This document shows positions 1 to 5,002 of a stretch of DNA of 5,002 bases, piece by piece (the first letter of the stretch is position 1; each line of letters opens with the position of its first letter). Source of the DNA: Candidatus Iainarchaeum sp. (GTDB lineage Archaea; Iainarchaeota; Iainarchaeia; JAADDC01); the NCBI GenBank assembly GCA_013154145.1, contig JAADDC010000014.1, positions 1-5,002 on the forward strand. The letters are read 5' to 3'. A program made the position numbers and the translations under genes. Under the pieces are notes generated by a model. That model was not told the origin of the DNA. It searched no databases and saw only the letters and a list, made by a program, of their open reading frames with translations.

Positions 1-661
1 TGGGTCTGAGGGGGGTCACGTCGGTGCCCACGCCACCGCCGTAGGAGTAGGTTCTGGCCATCTGGTAGGAGGTCTTCCATATCCCTTCCAGGGAGTCCTC
101 CTCTATCTTAAGGAAATAGCAATTGGAAAGGGTCTTCAGGCGGTAGAGGTCGCCGGCGCCCGTTCTTATTCTGCCGGCGGGGGATAGTACACCTCTGAAC
201 ATGGCTTCGTAGAACTTCCTGGCCCACTCCATGCCCTTGGAGAGGTCCTTCTCGGCGGCGGCTATGAAGGCCGCCACCCGGACGAAGAGGTCCTCGGGGC
301 GGGTCTCTATGTACTCCCCCGAGGGCTTGCGGAGGTAGTAGGACTTCTTGTAGATGGACTCGGCGAGGCTGTTCCCTCCCAGGTAGTCTTCCTTGAGGGG
401 CAGCTCGCCGTTGCTGCGCAGGAGCATGAGGTAGTAGTAGAGGAGCTTGAAGCGGCGGAGCATGTCCCCGGGGAGGGCCCTCCTCACCTTGTGGTGCATG
501 TGCCTGAACATGTGCTCTATGTCGTGGAGTTTGGATATCTCTTCCTCGCCGTAGCCTATGCTCTTCAAGAAGTCGTGGAAGCGCTCCTTTTCCTCCCAGA
601 GGCGCTCGGCTTCGCTCACGAGGGTCTCGAGGTCCGTGACACTGAGGGTCCTCACGCCCAT
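1..661 (-). CDS. Ribonucleoside-diphosphate reductase large subunit, N-terminal part (truncated by window edge)
   Basis: The enzyme reduces ribonucleotides to deoxyribonucleotides for DNA synthesis in the cytoplasm. Reading from ATG at 661 gives 220 uninterrupted residues, and the rest lies off the window. Residues 159-183 (LSPAGRIRTGAG ... LSNCYF) and 207-220 (YGGGVGTDVTPLRP) match the conserved start of the reductase barrel. Cys181 in the LSNC motif corresponds to the first redox-active cysteine of the family. Residues 123-133 (EDLFVRVAAFI) fit the segment usually seen before the barrel. I recognise no ATP-cone in the first 110 residues, so allosteric activity control of that kind is probably absent. 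The catalytic loop and C-terminal cysteines are not visible, so class I (NrdA) and class II cobalamin-dependent (NrdJ) cannot be separated; class II is more usual in archaea. ATG 661 was chosen because a TATA-like element lies 26 nt upstream; an in-frame GTG at 667 is the alternative. Family call is confident, class is not. Confidence 0.88.
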   Translation of the reverse strand, partial: MGVRTLSVTDLETLVSEAERLWEEKERFHDFLKSIGYGEEEISKLHDIEHMFRHMHHKVRRALPGDMLRRFKLLYYYLMLLRSNGELPLKEDYLGGNSLAESIYKKSYYLRKPSGEYIETRPEDLFVRVAAFIAAAEKDLSKGMEWARKFYEAMFRGVLSPAGRIRTGAGDLYRLKTLSNCYFLKIEEDSLEGIWKTSYQMARTYSYGGGVGTDVTPLRP

Positions 662-694
662 CGACACCCAATACCCCGAGGTGCTATAAGAAGA
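662..694 (-). promoter_or_regulatory. Candidate TATA promoter of the ribonucleotide reductase gene
   Basis: On the minus strand the sequence CTTATAG (684-690) is centred about 26 nt upstream of the ATG at 661. That is the archaeal TATA-to-transcription-start distance, so a leaderless or nearly leaderless transcript is inferred. A second AT-rich element, TTAAAAAC (718-725), would give a leader of roughly 35 nt. No well-spaced Shine-Dalgarno sequence precedes the ATG: the GGTG at 665-668 is too close. Nothing else, including no clear terminator for the upstream regulator, is seen in the 91-nt gap. Confidence 0.45.
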
Positions 695-752
695 ATGCGG
701 CTCAGGATTCAAATCGGGTTTTTAACTGTAATGTTACGCTGACTTCACTTTC

Positions 753-1031
753 TTAACCTCTGGACGCGAGCTCGTCGCACACCCTGCAGATGTCCTCCTG
801 TCTCAGTTCTCCCCTTATGGCCCTCTCGGCCAGCTCTTCCACGCCCCGTATTCGCACCTTCCCCTTCCCCCTCTTTCCGTGGAGGTACTGGGACACCGCC
901 GCCGGCGTGAGGTCGAGGATGCGGGCTATCTCGCTGACGCTGAGGCCGCGCCTGTGTAGCTCCTCTATGAGGGCCCTCTTCACGAGGGGGAGGATGCGTC
1001 GGCTCCGCCGCTCACACTCGAAGAACCTCAC
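753..1031 (-). CDS. Small helix-turn-helix transcriptional regulator (COG2522-like)
   Basis: A 92-residue putative DNA-binding regulator. Residues 13-55 form a helix-turn-helix: a helix from LPLVKRALIEEL, then the HTH SVSEIARILD followed by the recognition segment LTPAAVSQYLHGKRG. This pattern (LP..R..L..EL, AVSQYL.GKRG, and a C-terminal ICxxC) matches a widespread archaeal family of predicted regulators (COG2522-like). Cys6, Cys82 and Cys85 could bind a metal or sense redox state; this is inference. The start is GTG at 1031, since no ATG is in frame upstream and a stop codon (TAG) lies close upstream. No Shine-Dalgarno is seen, but a TTTAAA sits about 25 nt upstream, suggesting leaderless expression. 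The gene follows the glycosyl-phosphotransferase gene after 22 nt on the same strand, so read-through is possible. Target genes are unknown; self-regulation is suggested by an inverted repeat across its start. Confidence 0.8.
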   Translation of the reverse strand: MRFFECERRSRRILPLVKRALIEELHRRGLSVSEIARILDLTPAAVSQYLHGKRGKGKVRIRGVEELAERAIRGELRQEDICRVCDELASRG

Positions 1032-1053
1032 GTTAGTAAATGGTTGCTAACGT
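1030..1053. promoter_or_regulatory. Inverted repeat, candidate operator of the HTH regulator
   Basis: A perfect 7-bp inverted repeat, ACGTTAG (1030-1036) and CTAACGT (1047-1053), is separated by 10 bp. One arm overlaps the regulator's GTG start codon and the other abuts its TATA-like TTTAAA (1053-1058). The 17-bp centre-to-centre spacing of the arms is compatible with a dimeric HTH protein on one face of the helix. Binding there would block transcription-start access. The repeat is seen directly; its role as an autoregulatory operator is inference. Confidence 0.45.
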
Positions 1054-1058
1054 TTAAA
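1053..1058 (-). promoter_or_regulatory. TATA-like element of the HTH regulator
   Basis: TTTAAA is centred about 25 nt upstream of the GTG start at 1031 and overlaps the stop codon of the upstream transferase gene. The spacing fits an archaeal core promoter driving a leaderless mRNA. No purine-rich BRE is obvious upstream (the flank reads CTTCCTCC), so strength is uncertain. Confidence 0.35.
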
Positions 1059-1983
1059 GGAGGAAGAAGAGTAACGCTCCCCAGAGGAAGTAGGCGAGGA
1101 GCATGGCGGCCACCACCTCCCGCTCCCCGCCCCGGACTATTTTCATGAACACGTGGGTGAGGGAGTAGGGGCGTGGATAGGGAGGGAGGAGCTTCCCCTT
1201 TGATAACCTCCCGAAGCTTTCCCTCTTGAAGCCGCCCCTTGCCTTCAGGTAGAGCTCCACGAAGTAGGGGAGGAAGAGGAGGGTGGCAAAGACCTCGTTG
1301 TTGGAGAGGATGGCGAGGGCGGCGATGAGGGCCCCCATGGCGTAGGTGAAGGAGTCCCCGGGGAAGACCCTCGCGGGGTAGCGGTTGAAGAGGAGGAAGG
1401 CGGCCACGGCGGCCATCGCCGTGAGTGCCGGGATGAACACCCAGCTGTTCACGGACTTGAGGGAGAGGAAGAAGAGGGTTATGAGGACGAGGCCTGCCTC
1501 GAGGCCGTTGAGACCCGCCAGCATGTTGACGGCGTTGGAGGCGCCAACGACGCCCACGGGGACAATTAAAAGTGCGTAAACCTCGTTGGGGACGGGAAAG
1601 GGGTTGTACTGGGGGTTGAAGTAGGCGATGGCCGCCAGGGGGACGCTAAGGAAAAGTGTGAGGAGGGGCTTCAGCCACTGGGGAAGCCCCTTCTTCCATC
1701 CCAGGACGTCGTCCACGAAGCCAATTAATCCAATACCCAGGAACACCGCTATGGTGGCCAGCAGCTCTTCCCTCTGGGGGAGGAAGAAGAGGAGGAGGGA
1801 GAGGGACAGCGCGAGGGAGAGGAGGAGGGGGAGGCCGCCGGCCTCAGGGACCAGAACTTCCCCTTCCTTGTGGACGTCCCGGCCCAGCAGGCCCCGCTTT
1901 CTGGCGAAATCTATCCAGAGTTTCAGGGAGAAGTAGCTGAGGAGGAAGGAGAAGATGGGGATTAGCCACTCCATCCCTACCAT
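1054..1983 (-). CDS. UDP-GlcNAc:polyprenyl/dolichyl-phosphate GlcNAc-1-phosphate transferase (MraY/WecA/Alg7 family)
   Basis: An integral membrane enzyme that moves a sugar-1-phosphate, probably GlcNAc-1-P, from a UDP-sugar to a lipid phosphate carrier, the first step of lipid-linked glycan assembly for N-glycosylation. From ATG 1983 it has 309 residues, a normal family length, with about ten hydrophobic segments. Family motifs appear in order: DVHKEGEVLVPEAGGLP (36-52), the catalytic Asp pair in GFVDDVLGW (88-96), NAVNMLAGLNGLEAG (150-164, very close to the eukaryotic Alg7/DPAGT1 pattern), and RVFPGDSFTYAMG (205-217). The substrate sugar cannot be read from sequence. The start is uncertain: ATGs at 2028 and 2016 would put coding sequence over or within 12 nt of the metG start, so 1983 or 1974 is preferred; both precede the first membrane helix. 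It is divergent from metG and followed after 22 nt by the HTH gene. Confidence 0.88.
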   Translation of the reverse strand: MVGMEWLIPIFSFLLSYFSLKLWIDFARKRGLLGRDVHKEGEVLVPEAGGLPLLLSLALSLSLLLFFLPQREELLATIAVFLGIGLIGFVDDVLGWKKGLPQWLKPLLTLFLSVPLAAIAYFNPQYNPFPVPNEVYALLIVPVGVVGASNAVNMLAGLNGLEAGLVLITLFFLSLKSVNSWVFIPALTAMAAVAAFLLFNRYPARVFPGDSFTYAMGALIAALAILSNNEVFATLLFLPYFVELYLKARGGFKRESFGRLSKGKLLPPYPRPYSLTHVFMKIVRGGEREVVAAMLLAYFLWGALLFFLL

Positions 1984-2026
1984 AGGGGCGCTTTCCTTTT
2001 TGGAGCTTGCGGTCATAAGTAGTTCC
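1984..2026. promoter_or_regulatory. Compact divergent promoter region between the transferase gene and metG
   Basis: Only 43 bp separate the two divergent start codons. The symmetric tract CCTTTTTGG (1995-2003) is centred about 28 nt from the metG ATG and about 25 nt from the alternative transferase ATG at 1974, so it could act as a weak TATA-like element in both directions. CTTATG on the minus strand (2014-2019) is another candidate for the transferase, giving a short leader to ATG 1983. Neither element is a strong TATA match; this is inference from spacing. Confidence 0.3.
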
Positions 2027-3982
2027 ATGCGCTACCTTATCACCTCTGCACTCCCCTACATCCACGGCATACCTCACCTGGGCAACTTCGTGGGGAGCAT
2101 ATTCCCCGCCGACGTGATGGCGAGGTTTCTCCGGATGAAGGGGGAGGAGGTCCTCTTCATCTGCGGCTCTGACATGCACGGATCTCCCCTCGAGGTGGCC
2201 GCCTTCAAAGCTGGCAGGGACGTCAAGGAAATGGCCTACGAGAACCACAAGAAGATCAAGAAGCTCATGGAGGACTGGCTGGTCTCCGTTGACTACTGGG
2301 GGCACACGGACTCCGAGGAGAACAAAGAGATCACCTACGAGATATTCAAGAAGCTGGACGAGAGGGGCTACATCAAGGAAGAGGAGGTGGTGATGCCGAG
2401 GTGTAATAACTGTGGCAGGGTGCTGGCGGACCGCTGGATAGAGGGGACCTGTCCCTACTGTGGGGGACTGGCGAGGGGGGACCAGTGTGACGACTGCGGG
2501 GCGATACTGACGCCGGACCAGTTAATAAACCCCCGCTGCGTTTACTGTGGCTCCTTTGACATCGAGTTCAAGCCCATAAAGCAGCTGGTCTTTGACCTCC
2601 CTGCCCTCGAAGATGAACTAAAGAAATTCTACGAGGAGAGGAAGCACCTCTGGCCCGAGTACGTGAAGAAGACCACCGAGTGGTACCTCTACAAGGAGGG
2701 GCTGAAGCCGCGCTCCATCTCCCGCTATCTGAACTTTGGCTTCCCCGTGCCCAAGGAGGGCTTCGAAGATCAGGTCCTCTACGTCTGGTTCGACGCGCCC
2801 ATTGGTTACATCGGCATCACCTACCAGTGGGCCAAGGAGATAGGCGATCCCGAGGCCTGGAAGGAGTGGTGGAAGATGCCCCTGGCCTCGGACGTCTTCT
2901 ACGTTCAGTACATGGGCAAGGACAACGTGTTCTTCCACGCCATCTTTTTCCCTGCCATGCTCATCGGTTCTAACGACTGGAAGCTGGTGGACGTCATCGC
3001 CGCCACCCAGTACCTCACCGCCAAGGGCGTGAAGTTCTCCAAGAGCAGGGGCGTTGGGCTGAACCTCGAGACCGCCAAGGAATTACTACCCGTGGAGTAC
3101 TGGAGGTACGTGCTGGCGGCCCTCTTCCCCGCCCACAAGGACACGGAGTTCTCCTGGGACGTTCTGGTGGAGAAGATTAACAAGGAGCTGGTGGACAACA
3201 TCTCCAACTTCATCTACAGGACGCTCTCCCTATCCCACAGGAAGGGCATAGATTTGAATACCCCCTTGGGAGAGGAGGAAGAGAGGGAGATCCAGAAGGT
3301 CCGGGACTTTGCCCGGAGGATAGAGGAAGCCTACATGGAGTTCTTAGGGTTTAATAAGGTGGTTTCGCTTGTCAACCAGCTGGCCTCCGAGGGGAACGCG
3401 TGGCTGAACCGCAGGGAACCCTGGAAGGAGGAAGATCCCAGCAGGACGCTGGTGGTGGCCCTCTACTACGTGAAGGTCATCGCCCTCGCCCTCTACCCGA
3501 TACTGCCCCTCACCATGAAGAGGGTGCTCGACCTCCTGGGGGTGTCCCTCTCCTGGGACGAGGTGGATCAGATAAGAGTAAGCAAGGTGGAGAGGCCCTT
3601 CAAATTATTCAAACGGATAGAGGAGGCCGAGGTGGAGAAGTGGAGGGAGCGCTTCTCCCCCGAGGAGAAGAAGCCCAGCGTCTCCATTGACGTGGTGCTC
3701 AACGCCAAGATGATGACGGGGGTTGTTCGGCACGTGCAGGAGATCGGCGGAGATGAGGAGCGGTGGCTCCTGATAATCGAAGGGCCCGACGGAAAGACCT
3801 ATCGTGCCGCTCCCCCCATCAAAAAGAAGTACTCCCCCGAGGATCTCAAGGGAAGGGCTATACTCTTCGTTCCCCTCGAGGAAGGCGTGAAGCTGTCCGG
3901 CGTGGAAGTGAACGCCGCGGTCCCCCTGGCAGGAGATTCAATCGTGGTGGCAGACAGGAACGTTATCGGGAAAGTTCGTTAA
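2027..3982 (+). CDS. metG: Methionyl-tRNA synthetase
   Basis: Class I synthetase that charges tRNA-Met with methionine in the cytoplasm. It has 651 residues. The Rossmann catalytic fold opens with SALPYIHGIPHLGN (7-20), the archaeal/eukaryotic form of the HIGH motif, followed by CGSDMHG (46-52). The inserted connective domain has four CxxC pairs (Cys126/129, 142/145, 154/157, 171/174), consistent with two zinc sites. YVWFDAPIGY is at 252-261 and KFSKS, the KMSKS loop, at 336-340. The alpha-helical anticodon-binding domain spans about 355-530, with NAWLNRREPW at 457-466. A charged linker leads to a C-terminal OB-like domain (about 551-651), where YSPEDLKG and KLSGVEV recall the Trbp111/EMAPII dimerisation or tRNA-binding module, but strongly diverged. 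ATG 2027 is chosen because MRYLITSALPY is the normal family N-terminus; an in-frame ATG at 1955 would add 24 unrelated residues antisense to the neighbour. Confidence 0.97.
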   Translation: MRYLITSALPYIHGIPHLGNFVGSIFPADVMARFLRMKGEEVLFICGSDMHGSPLEVAAFKAGRDVKEMAYENHKKIKKLMEDWLVSVDYWGHTDSEENKEITYEIFKKLDERGYIKEEEVVMPRCNNCGRVLADRWIEGTCPYCGGLARGDQCDDCGAILTPDQLINPRCVYCGSFDIEFKPIKQLVFDLPALEDELKKFYEERKHLWPEYVKKTTEWYLYKEGLKPRSISRYLNFGFPVPKEGFEDQVLYVWFDAPIGYIGITYQWAKEIGDPEAWKEWWKMPLASDVFYVQYMGKDNVFFHAIFFPAMLIGSNDWKLVDVIAATQYLTAKGVKFSKSRGVGLNLETAKELLPVEYWRYVLAALFPAHKDTEFSWDVLVEKINKELVDNISNFIYRTLSLSHRKGIDLNTPLGEEEEREIQKVRDFARRIEEAYMEFLGFNKVVSLVNQLASEGNAWLNRREPWKEEDPSRTLVVALYYVKVIALALYPILPLTMKRVLDLLGVSLSWDEVDQIRVSKVERPFKLFKRIEEAEVEKWRERFSPEEKKPSVSIDVVLNAKMMTGVVRHVQEIGGDEERWLLIIEGPDGKTYRAAPPIKKKYSPEDLKGRAILFVPLEEGVKLSGVEVNAAVPLAGDSIVVADRNVIGKVR

Positions 3983-3990
3983 CCATGGTT
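3981..3990. repeat. 10-bp palindrome overlapping the metG stop codon
   Basis: AACCATGGTT is a perfect palindrome covering the last two bases of the metG TAA and the first bases of the tandem repeat array. It may be chance or part of a regulatory site for the downstream ATPase gene. Confidence 0.4.
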
Positions 3991-3999
3991 TAATTTTTA
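3989..3999 (+). terminator. T-rich tract, candidate metG terminator
   Basis: TTTAATTTTTA begins 7 nt after the metG stop codon. Archaeal transcription often terminates at T-rich runs without a hairpin, so this may end the metG transcript. The same tract also resembles a TATA element in the first repeat unit, so its role is ambiguous. Confidence 0.35.
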
Positions 4000-4022
4000 C
4001 CCTACCAAAAATTGAAGTGTGG

Positions 4023-4034
4023 TTAAATTATTTT
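4023..4034 (+). promoter_or_regulatory. TATA-like element of the ATPase gene
   Basis: TTAAATTATTTT in repeat unit 2 is centred about 24 nt before ATG 4052. The spacing supports a start of transcription at or next to the start codon. No well-placed Shine-Dalgarno precedes the ATG (GAAG at 4047-4050 is too close), in line with leaderless expression. Confidence 0.45.
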
Positions 4035-4051
4035 CCAACTAAAATTGAAGT

Positions 4052-5002
4052 ATGGTTCAATACTTGCCCAGAGAAATGGAGGTCGAGGTGGAGAAGTGGC
4101 TGGAGAGGGGGCTCTCGGTGGTGTTGGTGGGGCCCCGGCAGAGTGGCAAGACCACGCTGTTGAAGTACTTGGCAAATAAGCACGGCTGGACCTACCTCAC
4201 CCTCGAGGACCCCGACGTTTTGAGACTGTTCTCGGACGTAAAGTCCGTGGCATCTTTGTACAAAGGTAATACCCTCCTCATCGACGAGGCCCAGTACGAT
4301 CCGGAGATAGGGAGGAAGTTGAAGTACCTCCACGACGTGGAGGGGATGCGCTTCGTGGCGTCGGGGAGCGGATCCTTCGACGTGAAGGTGAAGGTGAGTG
4401 GGGAGCTGGTTGGGCGGGCCGCGAGGTTGGTCTTGCTTCCCCTGAGCTTCGGGGAGTTCCTGAGGTGGAAGGCTCCAGAGAACATCTTCGAAGCCTACGT
4501 GGAAAGTAGAAAAGCGGTGTATAACTTGTTGAACGGCAGGGACGACGAGCCGCCCTTTAGAGAACTACCCCCTGTGGAGTCACTCTGGAAGGAGTACGTG
4601 GTTTATGGAGGATATCCGGCCGTCGTCAGGGCCGAGGCGACTTTAAAAAAGGAGTTGTTGGTTCAGATCATCTCTGCATATGTGGATCGTGACGTAACCA
4701 GTTCCCTGGGTGTCAGGGAAAAGATGAAGTTTTTGAGAGTCGTAGAGTTCCTCGCCCTTTCCCTCGGATCTCCCCTAAAGAAAAGTAGTGTCATGGATGC
4801 GGCCAGGGTGAGCTTCCCCACCCTTGAGTTTTATTTGGCCATACTCTTCAGCACGTTCATTACCTTTGAGGTGAGACCGCTACCACTTAGTAGCGTCTAC
4901 CTGCGCAAGTCGCCGAAGATTTACTTTTACGACAGCGGGATAAGAAATGTCTTCACCGACAACTTGAAACCCTTTGTTTCCAGGGACGATCAGGGGGTTC
5001 TC
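4052..5002 (+). CDS. AAA_14/DUF4143-type archaeal ATPase (truncated by window edge)
   Basis: A predicted ATP-binding protein; 317 residues are visible without a stop and the C-terminal part is off the window. The AAA domain has a Walker A GPRQSGKTT (27-35), Walker B TLLIDEAQ (74-81), a sensor-like FVASGSGSFDVK (101-112), and LVGRAARLVLLPLSFGEFL (119-137), the signature following the ATPase core in this family. The later half has YGGYPAVV (185-192), YVDRDV (210-215) and KIYFYDSGIRN (289-299), typical of the DUF4143 region, which often resembles a winged helix followed by a nuclease-like fold. The biological role of this large, mobile, often multicopy prokaryotic family is not established. ATG 4052 gives the usual N-terminus (MVQYLPREMEVEVEKWL); M9 at 4076 is the alternative. 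Leucine codon use (16 TTG of 43) differs sharply from metG, suggesting lateral acquisition. Confidence 0.88.
   Translation, partial: MVQYLPREMEVEVEKWLERGLSVVLVGPRQSGKTTLLKYLANKHGWTYLTLEDPDVLRLFSDVKSVASLYKGNTLLIDEAQYDPEIGRKLKYLHDVEGMRFVASGSGSFDVKVKVSGELVGRAARLVLLPLSFGEFLRWKAPENIFEAYVESRKAVYNLLNGRDDEPPFRELPPVESLWKEYVVYGGYPAVVRAEATLKKELLVQIISAYVDRDVTSSLGVREKMKFLRVVEFLALSLGSPLKKSSVMDAARVSFPTLEFYLAILFSTFITFEVRPLPLSSVYLRKSPKIYFYDSGIRNVFTDNLKPFVSRDDQGVL

Larger units (their letters stand above)
3985..4069 (+). repeat. Tandem 33-34 nt repeat array (two full units and a half unit) at the ATPase promoter
   Basis: Unit 1 (3985-4018) and unit 2 (4019-4051) match at 26 of 33 aligned positions with one 1-nt gap; both end in the identical AAAATTGAAGT. 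The first 18 nt of unit 3 (4052-4069) match unit 1 at 14 positions and begin the ATPase coding sequence. Each unit starts with RTGGTT followed by AT-rich sequence. The AT-rich part of unit 2 (about 4025-4032) lies about 24 nt upstream of ATG 4052, as a TATA box for a leaderless mRNA would. The array therefore looks like a duplicated promoter-plus-start segment. It has no spacers and is not a CRISPR array. Confidence 0.6.

Noticed and set aside
1..661. Intein within the ribonucleotide reductase, as found in some archaea
   Set aside because: The visible 220 residues are continuous reductase sequence with no intein motifs; any intein would lie beyond the window.
108..671. 187-codon open frame on the minus strand, rich in Arg, Pro and Gly
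   Set aside because: It overlaps the recognisable ribonucleotide reductase frame and its composition is that of an out-of-frame shadow, with no family motif.
1955..2026. Upstream in-frame extension of metG starting at ATG 1955
   Set aside because: The extra 24 residues do not resemble any synthetase N-terminus and would run antisense into the transferase gene; MRYLITSALPY at 2027 is the normal beginning.
1984..2028. Longer transferase start at ATG 2028 or 2016
   Set aside because: It adds a polar N-terminal stretch before the first membrane helix and would overlap or abut the metG start; the possibility is not fully excluded.
1844..2305. 153-codon minus-strand open frame across the metG start and transferase N-terminus
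   Set aside because: It covers the 5' parts of two confidently assigned genes and their shared promoter; no motif or composition supports it.
3985..4069. CRISPR array or insertion-sequence end
   Set aside because: The units are directly adjacent without spacers, imperfect, and the last one enters coding sequence; no transposase or terminal inverted repeats are visible.
4028..4485. Minus-strand open frames opposite the ATPase
   Set aside because: They are shadows of the plus-strand ATPase, which has Walker A, Walker B and DUF4143 motifs in an uninterrupted frame.

Overview
The window looks like chromosomal DNA of an archaeon, probably a thermophile. The methionyl-tRNA synthetase has the archaeal PHLGN form of the HIGH motif and eight CxxC cysteines. 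The membrane GlcNAc-1-phosphate transferase carries Alg7/DPAGT1-like motifs. The small HTH regulator resembles an archaeal family (COG2522-like). Codon use favours AGG, ATA and AAG, and three genes have A/T-rich TATA-like elements about 24-26 nt upstream of the start codon with little room for a leader. I cannot place the genus from the sequence.

Layout: (i) 1-661, minus strand, the first 220 residues of the large subunit of ribonucleoside-diphosphate reductase, cut by the window edge. (ii) 662-752, a short intergenic region with TATA-like elements for that gene. (iii) 753-1031, minus, a 92-residue HTH regulator starting at GTG. (iv) 1054-1983, minus, a multi-pass polyprenol/dolichyl-phosphate GlcNAc-1-phosphate transferase. 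(v) 1984-2026, a 43-bp divergent promoter region. (vi) 2027-3982, plus, methionyl-tRNA synthetase. (vii) 3983-4051, an AT-rich gap containing two tandem 33-34 nt repeat units, with a third half-unit covering the next gene's start. (viii) 4052 to the window end, plus, an AAA_14/DUF4143-type ATPase cut by the window edge.

Most genes are housekeeping: deoxynucleotide synthesis, the first lipid-linked sugar step of N-glycosylation, and charging of tRNA-Met. There is no clear single-pathway operon, although the three minus-strand genes are head to tail with gaps of 22 and 91 nt and could be partly co-transcribed. The less ordinary signals are an inverted repeat bracketing the regulator's TATA-like element and start codon (possible autoregulation), a tandemly duplicated promoter/start segment in front of the ATPase, and leucine codon use in the ATPase unlike that of its neighbour metG, which suggests a laterally acquired gene. 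I did not find a convincing new multi-gene system.
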